Shown: positions 46,463 to 54,798 of the stretch, piece by piece
How the letters are laid out: every line of letters starts with the position of its first letter
How positions within the stretch are numbered: position 1 is the stretch's first letter
Assembly (NCBI GenBank): GCA_000403475.2
Contig: KE159795.1
Coordinates: forward strand, 1,116,983 to 1,180,982
DNA: 64,000 nucleotides
From: Lachnospiraceae bacterium MD308
Lineage (GTDB): Bacteria; Bacillota; Clostridia; Lachnospirales; Lachnospiraceae
Reading direction: 5' to 3'
Notes under the pieces: model-generated
The model's database searches: none
Told to the model about the DNA's origin: nothing
Seen by the model: the letters and a program-made list of their open reading frames with translations, nothing else
Made by a program: the position numbers and the translations under genes

Positions 46463-46491
46463 ATTATAATCTTTTTTCTTAAGAATAGCAA
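46463..46491 (-). promoter_or_regulatory. Promoter of gntR - HPr-like - parA
   Basis: TTGCTA (46486-46491) and TATAAT (46463-46468) on the - strand, 17-nt spacer. It begins immediately after the terminator stem of the upstream operon. Confidence 0.65.
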
Positions 46492-46518
46492 GAGCCGCTG
46501 CAATTCCTGCAGCGGCTC
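46492..46518 (-). terminator. Terminator of the KdgT/UPF0261 operon
   Basis: Perfect 11-bp stem GAGCCGCTGCA / TGCAGCGGCTC with a 5-nt loop, then TTGCTATTCTT on the - strand. It lies 38 nt beyond the stop of the HPr-like gene at 46557. Confidence 0.75.
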
Positions 46519-46556
46519 CCAGATGTTATTACTTAAGGCAATAACCCTAAGATTAT

Positions 46557-46796
46557 TTATTCATTTTTGACAGCAAGATATTCATATATTTTTTTCAAAT
46601 CCTCCTCTTCACTGGCAACTAATTCCAGATGAAGTTCATCTTGCCTTGAAAAAATCTGTGCCATGGATAAAAACTGACAAAGTTTTGATTTCAGATTCAA
46701 TCTGTCGCCCTCTCCCGTGAGAAGTTCTACTCTACCTTTACATTCATCAACTATTTTAAAAAATTCTGTAACGTCTGATATATTTTCTATCCTCAT
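46557..46796 (-). CDS. Small HPr-like protein, copy 1
   Basis: Protein of 79 aa, paralogue of the 93-aa protein at 45382-45663. The segment GRVELLTGEGDRLNLKSKLCQ matches the Ser46 region of HPr, while the His15 motif is absent. It lies 14 nt after the class II aldolase gene as the last gene of the KdgT operon. It may be a small regulatory or scaffold subunit for that pathway; no function is known to me. Confidence 0.65.
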   Translation of the reverse strand: MRIENISDVTEFFKIVDECKGRVELLTGEGDRLNLKSKLCQFLSMAQIFSRQDELHLELVASEEEDLKKIYEYLAVKNE

Positions 46797-46810
46797 TCAC
46801 GCACCATCCT

Positions 46811-47416
46811 TTATATTCCCAGCTTTTGGACAACCTTGCTTAAAATTGCCACCTGTGCAGTTTCCTCTATCAGCTCTGCATTGTGTTCTGCCGTAAAAGG
46901 ATCTCTTCCCATGGCCACAATCCCGTGTTCTGCCAATATAAAAGCTGGCGTATCCGGATTTTTCGCAAACATTTCCTCTACCACCGGTACATCCTGAGTT
47001 CTTACCATACCGGCATGAATATCCAGGGTTGGTATATCGCCCGGCAGCTTTAATTTTGCATGCCATGTAACAAGCGGAAGATCTTTTTTTGCAGAAGACC
47101 AGCCAATCGCATACGGTGCATGGACATGTACCACGGCATTCACATCCGACCTTAATTTATATATGTATCCATGAAGCAGCGCCTCCCTTGTCGGTTTGCC
47201 TGTCCCTTCCATTACGTTTCCGTCAAAATCCGTAATCAGAAATTCTTCCGGCGTACAATCTCCAAGGGAACCTCCGCTTGCTTTTACCAGCATCGTCTCC
47301 GTCCCCGGAATCCTGGCGCTTACATTACCGCCGCTTCCGGTCTGTATCCCCCGTCTATAAGCTCTTTTACTTGCATCTGCAAGTTCTTGTGCCAGTTTGT
47401 AGATTGTTTCATTCAT
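46811..47416 (-). CDS. Class II aldolase/adducin family protein
   Basis: Zinc-dependent aldolase or epimerase of 201 aa. Metal motifs are VVHVHAPYAIGW and LAEHGIVAMG, with the catalytic region near TWHAKLKLP. Unlike FucA at 38505 it has no C-terminal targeting helix, so it acts in the cytosol. In this family substrates are sugar or sugar-acid phosphates, and the KdgT-like transporter in the same operon suggests a sugar-acid derivative. The exact substrate cannot be told from sequence. Confidence 0.88.
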   Translation of the reverse strand: MNETIYKLAQELADASKRAYRRGIQTGSGGNVSARIPGTETMLVKASGGSLGDCTPEEFLITDFDGNVMEGTGKPTREALLHGYIYKLRSDVNAVVHVHAPYAIGWSSAKKDLPLVTWHAKLKLPGDIPTLDIHAGMVRTQDVPVVEEMFAKNPDTPAFILAEHGIVAMGRDPFTAEHNAELIEETAQVAILSKVVQKLGI

Positions 47417-47434
47417 ACTGTAATCTCCTCATAA

Positions 47435-48685
47435 TTAATATGCAAAATCTTTCAGAAGCGTTCCTCTTGCTTTCATCTCCTCAATCATATAATGCGCTGC
47501 TTTAATTCCAAACTCCGGCGTATCTAAGTTGTGTGGAATCACGACAATTTCTACATTGTCATTTACATTATTAATGATTGTCTGGATTAAGATAGAATCG
47601 CTCTCCGGCGAATAGAGTTCCTGCCCTTCCAATGTATTATGACGCATTCCTTTTGTAGGTATTAAAAGCTTTACCGGATAGTTAACTTTGCTGAGCCTCT
47701 CTGCCAAAATCTCTCCAAGAGCTTTTGCTTCTTCCGGAAGAATCTTGATATGAGCTGTATTTGCATTGTGAAGCATATATTTTCTCTGATCCATCTTATC
47801 CGGAAGCTCGTTTGTTCCATAATCCACAAAATCCAAACCTCCAAGACTGATTACCAACGGCACTTTCTGCTCCACTGATTTGACAAGTCTGATATTCGCT
47901 TTCGGGCCATACGAAAAACCGCCGCCAAAATACTCGCTTGTCAGCTCGTGCAACGTCAAATCTAAAATTCCGTCTACAAGTCCGTTAGCCGCCATATTTT
48001 CCATTGTAGCTCCGCCCACACCGGTGGCATGGAATCCAATCACTTCAAGCCCTGCTTTTTCCAGTTCTGCCACGGCCGCCTCTGCTCCGTGATTCGTAAC
48101 GCCCATCAACGTTACAGCCACCACCGGCTTTTCACCTTTTTTCAAAGAATCGCCTGCCGACTTTACCATGCCCACGCAGCATGCACAGGCATTTGCAATA
48201 ACGCGCCGGGTGACAATATTCATCCCCGTAAAATCACAGATTGCCGGCATAACTGTAATATCTTTGTCTCCTACTACAAGGTCAAATTTTCTTGTTCCGC
48301 TGGCAACCGTTGTCGCCAGTACTTTCGGAAAACCAATTGGAAGTCTCTGCATCGCATTTGCCGACATAACCGTATTCTGCAGTCCTCCTACAGAGATTAT
48401 CCCATTAATTTTTCCTTTGTCATATAGCTTCTCTACATAATCCGCGATGGCATTCTTCATAAAATCGATTTTCTCACCCTTAGTTTTCGGCTCCATCTCT
48501 GACCACGGCGTGCCATATGCTTCTGCCACCTCTTCCCGGGAGACATCATAATTATAGGAAGGCGCCAATCCTGTAGCCGTATTGATTACTAATGGCTCAA
48601 TACCTTCATTTTTTACAAAATCACTAATGAATTTTGCCTCTTTATGCTTTGTGTCGCAGCTTTCAATAATTGCTATCGTTTTCAT
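47435..48685 (-). CDS. UPF0261 (Tm-1-like ATP-binding domain) protein
   Basis: Protein of 416 aa of the UPF0261/Tm-1-like family, with MKTIAIIESCDTKHKEAKF at the start, ISVGGLQNTVMSANAM, FHATGVGGATMENMA and LPTKGMRHNTLEG. Members are found in bacteria and fungi, and the plant Tm-1 N-terminal domain is related; the bacterial reaction is not established as far as I know. AAAAGGAG precedes the ATG. It sits 18 nt upstream of the aldolase gene, implying a shared pathway. Confidence 0.9.
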   Translation of the reverse strand: MKTIAIIESCDTKHKEAKFISDFVKNEGIEPLVINTATGLAPSYNYDVSREEVAEAYGTPWSEMEPKTKGEKIDFMKNAIADYVEKLYDKGKINGIISVGGLQNTVMSANAMQRLPIGFPKVLATTVASGTRKFDLVVGDKDITVMPAICDFTGMNIVTRRVIANACACCVGMVKSAGDSLKKGEKPVVAVTLMGVTNHGAEAAVAELEKAGLEVIGFHATGVGGATMENMAANGLVDGILDLTLHELTSEYFGGGFSYGPKANIRLVKSVEQKVPLVISLGGLDFVDYGTNELPDKMDQRKYMLHNANTAHIKILPEEAKALGEILAERLSKVNYPVKLLIPTKGMRHNTLEGQELYSPESDSILIQTIINNVNDNVEIVVIPHNLDTPEFGIKAAHYMIEEMKARGTLLKDFAY

Positions 48686-48705
48686 AACTGATGCATTTCT
48701 CCTTT

Positions 48706-49710
48706 TTATAAAGAACCAAAATATTTTGTCTCAGCTTTTTTTGCGGCTTTTTTTGCATCCTTGTCAATAATTGCACTCTTATACTGTTCAAATACAAAAT
48801 CACTATCCTTAAGTCCGATAACTGGAAGTTTGCTGTCATGGCTGTCCGCATATTTTTCTACAGCTGCGGACAGAATTACATCATGCGAAAGCAGTAAATG
48901 CTTGTGCGGGTCTACACCTGCTTCCTTACAGCGGCGGATCGTATCCCGGATTGTCTCCCATGCGGCTACAATATCTACATAACGTCCCGGAGGGCAGATA
49001 TCATAATGAAGCTCATTTTGCATATCCTGCGGAGCGTCAATGTTACCCATAACAAACACCGAATCGCCAACGCAGAAATACGGGCCTTCTTCTGTCTCAA
49101 CAACAACTGTCATATGTCCCGGACAGTGTCCAAATGACTCATATACGCTTACACCTGGCGCAATTTCCACTTCGCCCTTTACTGTCTCAAATCGCTCATA
49201 TACACCCGGCTGATCATACGGTGCGATAAATTCGTTTCCTACAGTTACGTCTCCGTCTTTCGCAATGATCGGACGGCAATAGGATTTATAATGTAACGGG
49301 ATTGGATTATGTGCATAGTTCCATTCAACCTCATTGCAGATAAAACGTGCTTTTGTAAATTTTTCAAGATAGAATACATGATCCCAATGAAGATGTGTAA
49401 ATAATACAATATCGACATCCTCCGGCTTGTACCCTGCCTGTGCAAGACGAGATTCGATATCATCAATACCCGGTCTTTGAAGAGACGGCCCATGATGATA
49501 TTTGTCCGCATGCTCCGTCCAAGACATGCCTGTATCAACAAGAATTAACTGTTCTCCGCCTTCGATTAAAAATGTAAAATCCGGAAGCTGATCCGATTCA
49601 TTAGAAACACCCAGCTTCTCTACGTATTTTTTGCATGAAAAATGATACCAATACTCCAGTGGTTTTGTTGGAATGTATCCGGAATTCAGTGGTCTGATTG
49701 TTAATGACAT
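48706..49710 (-). CDS. Metallo-beta-lactamase-fold hydrolase (lactonase-like)
   Basis: Protein of 334 aa. The metal motif FTHLHWDH matches HxHxDH, followed by HCPGHMTVVVE and LLSHDV, as in AHL-lactonase-type hydrolases. The N-terminus ADH-like segment LIEGGEQLILVDTGMSW is standard for the fold. In the operon with a sugar-acid-type transporter, it could open a lactone before the later steps. It lies 20 nt upstream of the UPF0261 gene. Confidence 0.88.
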   Translation of the reverse strand: MSLTIRPLNSGYIPTKPLEYWYHFSCKKYVEKLGVSNESDQLPDFTFLIEGGEQLILVDTGMSWTEHADKYHHGPSLQRPGIDDIESRLAQAGYKPEDVDIVLFTHLHWDHVFYLEKFTKARFICNEVEWNYAHNPIPLHYKSYCRPIIAKDGDVTVGNEFIAPYDQPGVYERFETVKGEVEIAPGVSVYESFGHCPGHMTVVVETEEGPYFCVGDSVFVMGNIDAPQDMQNELHYDICPPGRYVDIVAAWETIRDTIRRCKEAGVDPHKHLLLSHDVILSAAVEKYADSHDSKLPVIGLKDSDFVFEQYKSAIIDKDAKKAAKKAETKYFGSL

Positions 49711-49751
49711 AATAATATCCTCTCTTTCTTGAAATGTAAAATGTTATATTG

Positions 49752-50762
49752 TTAATTATTTATAACCTTGTCTTTTCTTTCTTGCGCAGCTTCATCAGAA
49801 TAGATACCTAATTTTTTTCGTCTCATCCGCTTATCTAAAAATGCGGTAATCATCGGCGCGGTAAATGCTGTTACGATAGCCGCCACTGCAACCTGAGCCG
49901 TCGCTGCTCCTGCAATCGGCGCTAAGGCGGAATCCATCTCTGCCACAGATGCCGGAACACTTGTCGCATTGGCTGCAGTTGTGCCGATTGCGGCTCCCAT
50001 TGCATTTCTCTTTTTCTTAGGAAGCAAAAGCTGATATATGAAGTAGAACAAAAATGCAGTAAGTGCAGAAATAACTGCCAGTATAACTCCTGCTCCGCCG
50101 CCTTCGATTAAACTGACAAAGCTCATGCCGGCCCCAATCGGTATCATCATAAAAAACGTAATAACCGGAAGTGCTCCTGCTGAAACTTCACGGAACTTTT
50201 CATCTGCATTACCCCACACGATACCGATAATCAGCGGAATCAATGTTGCGATAAATGCATTAAGCGGAATGGATGCAAGTCCTGCCGTCCCCATGGCAAT
50301 CATCGTAAAAAACGGTCCGTCATTCAGTGACAGGATAGAAATCGCTCCGGCGTCACTCTCATCACCGTATTGATTGGCAAGGCCAAGGTAAAGACCTCCG
50401 GCTGAATTGGTAAGCGCTGCAATAATTGCCATTGGCGTAATACCGGCAAATCCCGCCGCACCGCACACGCGGCTGACAAGAAGCCCAAGTGCAACACCAA
50501 AAATAAATTTCATTAATGTAAGAACACATCCTTTGTAAAGCGGAAGGCCAATCTTCTTAACATTAATCCCTGCGCCGTTAAGCAAAAGAAACATGCCTAA
50601 CAAACACGACGTGCCTGTGCTAAACATTCCTGTAGTGAAACCGCCGATTGAAAGCAGCTGCGGGAAGAATGTATTCAAAACCACTCCGACCAGCATTGGT
50701 ACTATAATCAGCCCTCCAGGAATCTTTTGCATTAAAGCAAAAAAGCTTTTTTTCTGTGACAT
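49752..50762 (-). CDS. KdgT-family transporter (2-keto-3-deoxygluconate permease-like)
   Basis: Membrane transporter of 336 aa with about ten hydrophobic segments. The start KIPGGLIIVPMLVGVVLNTFFP and the segments LTNSAGGLYLGLANQYGD and AAIGTTAANATSVPAS match KDGT permeases. It is the first gene of the operon and defines its import step; the substrate is probably a keto-sugar acid or a related compound. GAAGGAGGG precedes the ATG, and promoter plus operator lie within 100 nt upstream. Confidence 0.88.
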   Translation of the reverse strand: MSQKKSFFALMQKIPGGLIIVPMLVGVVLNTFFPQLLSIGGFTTGMFSTGTSCLLGMFLLLNGAGINVKKIGLPLYKGCVLTLMKFIFGVALGLLVSRVCGAAGFAGITPMAIIAALTNSAGGLYLGLANQYGDESDAGAISILSLNDGPFFTMIAMGTAGLASIPLNAFIATLIPLIIGIVWGNADEKFREVSAGALPVITFFMMIPIGAGMSFVSLIEGGGAGVILAVISALTAFLFYFIYQLLLPKKKRNAMGAAIGTTAANATSVPASVAEMDSALAPIAGAATAQVAVAAIVTAFTAPMITAFLDKRMRRKKLGIYSDEAAQERKDKVINN

Positions 50763-50797
50763 TTTGTTCCCTCCTTCATTTTGAATATTGGATATTA

Positions 50798-50815
50798 GAT
50801 ATTGGATACAATATC
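50798..50815. promoter_or_regulatory. Operator of the KdgT operon
   Basis: GATATTG-GATA-CAATATC is a perfect 7-bp-arm palindrome of the ATTG(N4)CAAT kind used by FadR-type GntR regulators. It covers about +6 to +23 of the predicted transcript. A further half-site, ATATTGGATA, is repeated directly at 50785-50794. Confidence 0.65.
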
Positions 50816-50827
50816 TCTTGAGAAAAT

Positions 50828-50855
50828 ATTATCACAGGATATTTATTATTGTCAA
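50828..50855 (-). promoter_or_regulatory. Promoter of the KdgT/UPF0261 operon
   Basis: TTGACA (50850-50855) and GATAAT (50828-50833) with a 16-nt spacer on the - strand, and TG just upstream of the -10. The 425-nt gap 50763-51187 holds this promoter, the operator and, at its far end, the promoter of the divergent pseudogene; the middle shows nothing recognisable. Confidence 0.65.
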
Positions 50856-51114
50856 CTGATGAAAATAGCCAAAAACAATATTCATTTTTTGTGCGTTTTG
50901 TCAAATTATTCATTTTTCAGGCACAAAAATTGGGCTGTCACTCCAGCAGGTGATAAATCTGCTTTTGCAACAACCTCCAACTTTTTTATAAAATTTTCTT
51001 GCTTTCTTTCCCCGCATTGTCTATACTGTCCATATCAAAGGATTTCAAACTATTCTGGCCCCTCGGCCGAAAATCCCTGAAAACCATACAAACTGAACAA
51101 ATGCAGGAAAGTTA

Positions 51115-51143
51115 TTGTATTATGTTTCTTCCGCCTATATAAT
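51115..51143 (+). promoter_or_regulatory. Promoter of the Rpn-family pseudogene
   Basis: TTGTAT (51115-51120) and TATAAT (51138-51143), 17-nt spacer, followed by GAAGGAG ahead of the ATG at 51188. The control region is intact although the gene is not. Confidence 0.6.
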
Positions 51144-51187
51144 AAAAGCAAACTTTACACTCTCTTTCCTGCGGGAAGGAGACTCTA

Positions 51188-51839
51188 ATGCACAAAAATG
51201 AATTTATCATGAAACCAAAAGTAAATTTCTGCTTTAAAGAACTGATGGACGATGACGAAGTCCGGCGCGGGTTTATCGCCGCCGTCTTAAATCTTCCTCC
51301 TGAAAAAATCGAAAAAACCATACTGCTCCCAACCCACCTGCGAAAAGAGCATGCCGAAGATAAGCTGGGGATTCTGGATGTGCGGGCATTGCTTAAAGGA
51401 AATGTCCAGATTGACATTGAGATGCAGGTGATGGCATTTGCATACAAAACTGAACCGGTATGATTATCCCAAAACCGTCCTGTTAAACTGGGCGCAGTTC
51501 TTTAACGCAGAGACCAGAGAGGAGCTTGAAATGTTTGCGAAATCAGATCGTTACGTACAGAAAGCTTATGATAAGCTGGTGGATATCAGCGCGGACGAAC
51601 AGAAAAGGCTGGAATATGAAGAGCGCGAAAAGGCGCTCCGCGACCGCTCTATCCTAATCATCACCGGCAAAGAGGAAGGGATAAAACAAGGACTTGAAGA
51701 AGGAATAAAACAAGGGAAAAAAGAAGGCTTAAAACTCGCCCGGGAGATTTTAAGATTATACAGGGCCGGCATTTCACCGGAGCAGATTGCGAAGGAGTGC
51801 GGCGTTTCCGTGGAAGAGGTAAAGGAGATTCTGGAATAA
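51188..51839 (+). pseudogene. Rpn-family PD-(D/E)XK nuclease/transposase-like gene, internally deleted and frameshifted
   Basis: Two frames together resemble a Rpn/PDDEXK_2 family protein, normally about 300 aa. Part 1 (51188-51463) gives the N-terminus: FCFKELMDDDEVRRGFIAAVL, GILDVRALLKGNVQIDIEMQ, which holds the D and ExQ nuclease residues. Part 2 (about 51438-51839) gives the C-terminus: VLLNWAQFFNAETREELEMFA, then the family's EGIKQG repeats and a helix-turn-helix-like end (AGISPEQIAKECGVSVEEV). The middle, normally over 70 residues, is missing and the frames differ. Probably non-functional. Confidence 0.8.
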
Positions 51840-51850
51840 TATAATCTTTT

Positions 51851-51882
51851 TGTCTGGTTATCTTAAACATGATAACCAGACA
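51851..51882. terminator. Stem-loop between convergent pseudogene and kinase
   Basis: Perfect 12-bp stem TGTCTGGTTATC / GATAACCAGACA with an 8-nt loop, between the pseudogene stop (51839) and the kinase stop (51910). ATTTTC follows on the + strand. Confidence 0.75.
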
Positions 51883-51909
51883 ATTTTCAAATAACAGATA
51901 CCGCCTCTT

Positions 51910-53385
51910 TTATTTTGTCAGCACTGTCCCTACTGCCGCTTTCCATCCGGCGTACTTTTCATCCCGGATCTCTTTTTCCATCTCCGGCTCATACTTCACT
52001 CTTTTCAGTTTCCCAAAGATGCTCTCATCCCACACACCTAGCCTTAAGCCTGCCGCATATGCAGGCCCGATGCCGGAAAGCTCCTCGGAATCCGGAACCT
52101 GTACCGCCGCGTCGGCGATGTCGCTCTGAAACTGCATCAGATAGTCATTTCTCGTAGGGCCTCCGTCCACCCTGAGCTCTCCCACTTTGATGCCTGCATC
52201 CTCGCTCATGGCTTTTACGATATCGGTAATCTGATACGCGATGCACTCCACTCCGGCCCGGACAATCTCCGCCTTTCCCGTAGTCCTCGTCATCCCCACG
52301 ATGGCCGCCGCAGCGTGGCTGTCCCAGTAGGGCGCGCCCAATCCGGAAAAAGCCGGAATCAAGTACAGAGAATCTCTCTTAACCGCTGTCTTCGCAAGGG
52401 CTGTTGTCTCTGCGGGAGACTGTATCAGCTTTAAGTCGTCCTTAAGCCATGTGATGACCGCCCCTGTATAATTCAAGTTCCCTTCCAGCACATAGTTTAC
52501 CTTGCCGCCCATGCTCCATGCCAGCGACGTGACAACGCCGTGGGTGCTGAGCACCGGTTTCTCCCCGATATTCATCATAATGGAGGAGCCTGTGCCGTAA
52601 GTTGCTTTTGTCATGCCGCTTTCTAGGCACCCCTGCCCGAACAGAGAGCCGTGGGAATCTCCCAGCACGCCGTGAATCGGCACCGGGGCAGGAAGAACTC
52701 CTTCAAAATCCGTCTCCCCGAACTCTGAATCCGAATCGCACACCTGCGCCATATTGTTGACGTCAATTCCGAACAGCCCGCAGATTTCCTCATCCCACTT
52801 AAGCTCAAAGATATTGAAAAGCTGGGTGCGGGAGGCATTGGAGTAATCGGTCTTATACGCCTTTCCCCCTGTAAGCTTGTAGACAAGCCAACTGTCAATA
52901 GTACCGTGGCAGATTTGGCCTCTCTGCGCCTTCTCCTTTGCCCCCGCCTCATTTTCCAGAATCCACGCAATCTTGGACGCCGGGAAATAGGGCGACAGGT
53001 TCATGCCTGTCTTCTTCCGGATGTTCTCTGCCTGGCCTTTTCTTTCCACCCGCTCGCAGATGGATGCCGCCCGGGCGCACTGCCATACGATAGCGTTCCC
53101 TAAAGGCTCGCCGCTTACCCGGTCCCACGCCAGCGAAGTCTCCCTCTGGTTGCTGATTCCGATACCCGCCACCTTCGACTTGTCAATGTCCTCCGTGAGC
53201 ATCCGCACCACCTCGATCACATTTTCATAAATCTCAGTCGGATCGTGCGACACCCAGCCCTTTTCATTCACAATCTGCCGATGGGGCTTGTCTGTGCGTT
53301 TCATAAGGCTCCCGCTCTGGTCAAACAGAAGGGCTTTCGTGCCCTGGGTGCTCTGGTCTATACTTATAATATATCTCTCTGCCAT
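51910..53385 (-). CDS. FGGY-family carbohydrate kinase (glycerol-kinase-like)
   Basis: Kinase of 491 aa close to GlpK in overall pattern: YIISIDQSTQGTKALLFD at the start, ISNQRETSLAWD and a C-terminal VDGGPTRNDYLMQ. The GlpK active-site segment usually read as GDQQAALFGQ is GDSHGSLFGQ here, so glycerol may not be the substrate. As the last gene of a pentose-type operon with isomerase and split transketolase it probably phosphorylates a ketose, for example D-apulose or a xylulose/ribulose. No glp transport gene is nearby. Confidence 0.87.
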   Translation of the reverse strand: MAERYIISIDQSTQGTKALLFDQSGSLMKRTDKPHRQIVNEKGWVSHDPTEIYENVIEVVRMLTEDIDKSKVAGIGISNQRETSLAWDRVSGEPLGNAIVWQCARAASICERVERKGQAENIRKKTGMNLSPYFPASKIAWILENEAGAKEKAQRGQICHGTIDSWLVYKLTGGKAYKTDYSNASRTQLFNIFELKWDEEICGLFGIDVNNMAQVCDSDSEFGETDFEGVLPAPVPIHGVLGDSHGSLFGQGCLESGMTKATYGTGSSIMMNIGEKPVLSTHGVVTSLAWSMGGKVNYVLEGNLNYTGAVITWLKDDLKLIQSPAETTALAKTAVKRDSLYLIPAFSGLGAPYWDSHAAAAIVGMTRTTGKAEIVRAGVECIAYQITDIVKAMSEDAGIKVGELRVDGGPTRNDYLMQFQSDIADAAVQVPDSEELSGIGPAYAAGLRLGVWDESIFGKLKRVKYEPEMEKEIRDEKYAGWKAAVGTVLTK

Positions 53386-53405
53386 CTCAAAAACTCCTTT
53401 TTCAG

Positions 53406-54290
53406 TTAAAGTTCTGCCTTAAGAACCTCTTCCCTGAGCGGAATAGACGCTGTGGCCCCTTCTCTCGACACCGCGATCGCCGACGCCTTTGCCGCCAGAG
53501 AAAGACCCTCCGAAACCGGCATGCCGTCAATGACGGACGAGATAAAATAGCCCGTAAACGTATCTCCCGCCGCCGTCGTGTCCACCGCCTTCACCTTGTA
53601 GATTCCCTGGCGGTACTGCTCATCCTTATACTGGTACACAGAGCCGTCGCCTCCCAGCGTCAGGACTACCTTCGCCTCCGGGTAAAGCTCCTTTAATTTT
53701 TCTAAGATCTTATCCGTCTCCTTCTCCCCCGTCACCTGGCCGCCTTCAATCTCATTTAAGAGAAACATAGAAATCTTCCCGAAGTCGCAGGCCTCAAGAG
53801 CGCTGTCAAACGGAGACGGGTTCAGAATGATCATCATCCCCCGCTCATACGCCTTGTCGATGATATAGTCCAGCAGGTTCACCTCATTCTGTAACAGAAG
53901 GATATCCCCCTTCTCAAAATTCCCCAGCACCTCGTCTGCAAATTCCTTCGTAATGCTCCTGTTGGCGCCGCCGTACAGAAGGATGCAGTTCTGCCCGTTT
54001 TTGTCCACCTGGATAATGGTATGCCCGCACTTTTCCGACACCGTCCGGATAAAGTCCGCATTCACGCCGCCCTCCCGGCAGGCCTCAAGGAGAACGCCGC
54101 CCTCCTCGCCGATCATCCCGGCATGGTAGACATTCACTCCCGCCTTTGCAAGAGCGATAGACTGATTCAGCCCCTTGCCCCCGCAGAACACAGTCATTCC
54201 TCCGGAGCAAAGCGTCTCCCCCGGCATCACCATATGGTCAACCGAATACACATAATCCAGATTCAATGACCCAAAATTCAATACTTTCAT
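53406..54290 (-). CDS. Ribokinase-like PfkB-family kinase
   Basis: Kinase of about 294 aa. MKVLNFGSLNLDYVYSVDHM at the start, the FCGGKGLNQSIALAKAG substrate region and the C-terminal signature DTTAAGDTFTGYF with catalytic Asp fit RbsK. The frame runs 19 codons further upstream, but the ATG at 54290 with AGGAGG 8 nt upstream is the start. It follows the RbsD-like gene. D-ribose or another pentose entering by the same ABC importer is the likely substrate. Confidence 0.9.
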   Translation of the reverse strand: MKVLNFGSLNLDYVYSVDHMVMPGETLCSGGMTVFCGGKGLNQSIALAKAGVNVYHAGMIGEEGGVLLEACREGGVNADFIRTVSEKCGHTIIQVDKNGQNCILLYGGANRSITKEFADEVLGNFEKGDILLLQNEVNLLDYIIDKAYERGMMIILNPSPFDSALEACDFGKISMFLLNEIEGGQVTGEKETDKILEKLKELYPEAKVVLTLGGDGSVYQYKDEQYRQGIYKVKAVDTTAAGDTFTGYFISSVIDGMPVSEGLSLAAKASAIAVSREGATASIPLREEVLKAEL

Positions 54291-54318
54291 TACAATACCT
54301 CCTGCCAAATTCACTCGC

Positions 54319-54714
54319 CTAAAAAGCAACTCCCGCCCGCAGCACAATGTTCGGATAAGGCGTAAACTCCCCCGTCCGTATCACAAACTTAAGCCCCACA
54401 GACTCCTCCTTAAGCTGTTCGTGAGAAATCATCTCCGATTCCGCCCCGTCAAGCTTTTCCTTAATATAAGAAAGCAGCTCCGGATTATTCTCCACAATTT
54501 CTTCAGCTAAAGTATAGCCTTCCACCTGCACCTCGTCAAGAACCGCATCCATCACCTGCCGAAAAGTCGGAACCCCGCCGCAAAGCGCCAGGTCAACAAT
54601 CTCCACCCCCTTAGGCACCGGCATCCCCCCGTCCGCAACCATAAACAGATCCTTATGCCCCAACCCCGCCAGCAACCCCGCCAGCTGAGCATTAATAATC
54701 CCTCTCTTCTTCAT
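54319..54714 (-). CDS. RbsD-type sugar mutarotase (pyranase)
   Basis: Protein of about 131 aa of the RbsD/FucU family. MKKRGIINAQLAGLLAGLGH with His20 and the following VADGG (Asp28) are RbsD-like, and the C-terminus RTGEFTPYPNIVLRAGVAF is diagnostic. It speeds pyranose/furanose or anomer exchange of the imported sugar. The start at 54714 is preferred over an ATG 48 nt upstream (AAAGGA upstream). The stop of this gene is 28 nt before the ribokinase ATG. Confidence 0.9.
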   Translation of the reverse strand: MKKRGIINAQLAGLLAGLGHKDLFMVADGGMPVPKGVEIVDLALCGGVPTFRQVMDAVLDEVQVEGYTLAEEIVENNPELLSYIKEKLDGAESEMISHEQLKEESVGLKFVIRTGEFTPYPNIVLRAGVAF

Positions 54715-54798
54715 CCAAAACACATCCTTTCCAAAATCTAACAACCTGTAAACAACTCCCACAACAAACGCAACCCGCTAAAATCCACAGCTTACGGC

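Noticed and set aside
46811-47416. Second class II aldolase considered as the fuculose aldolase of the BMC pathway
   Set aside because: It has no targeting helix, belongs to another operon with its own regulator, and FucA at 38505 already has helix and context.
54319-54714. Considered as a second FucU
   Set aside because: The N-terminus and C-terminus are RbsD-like and it is linked to a ribokinase-like gene.
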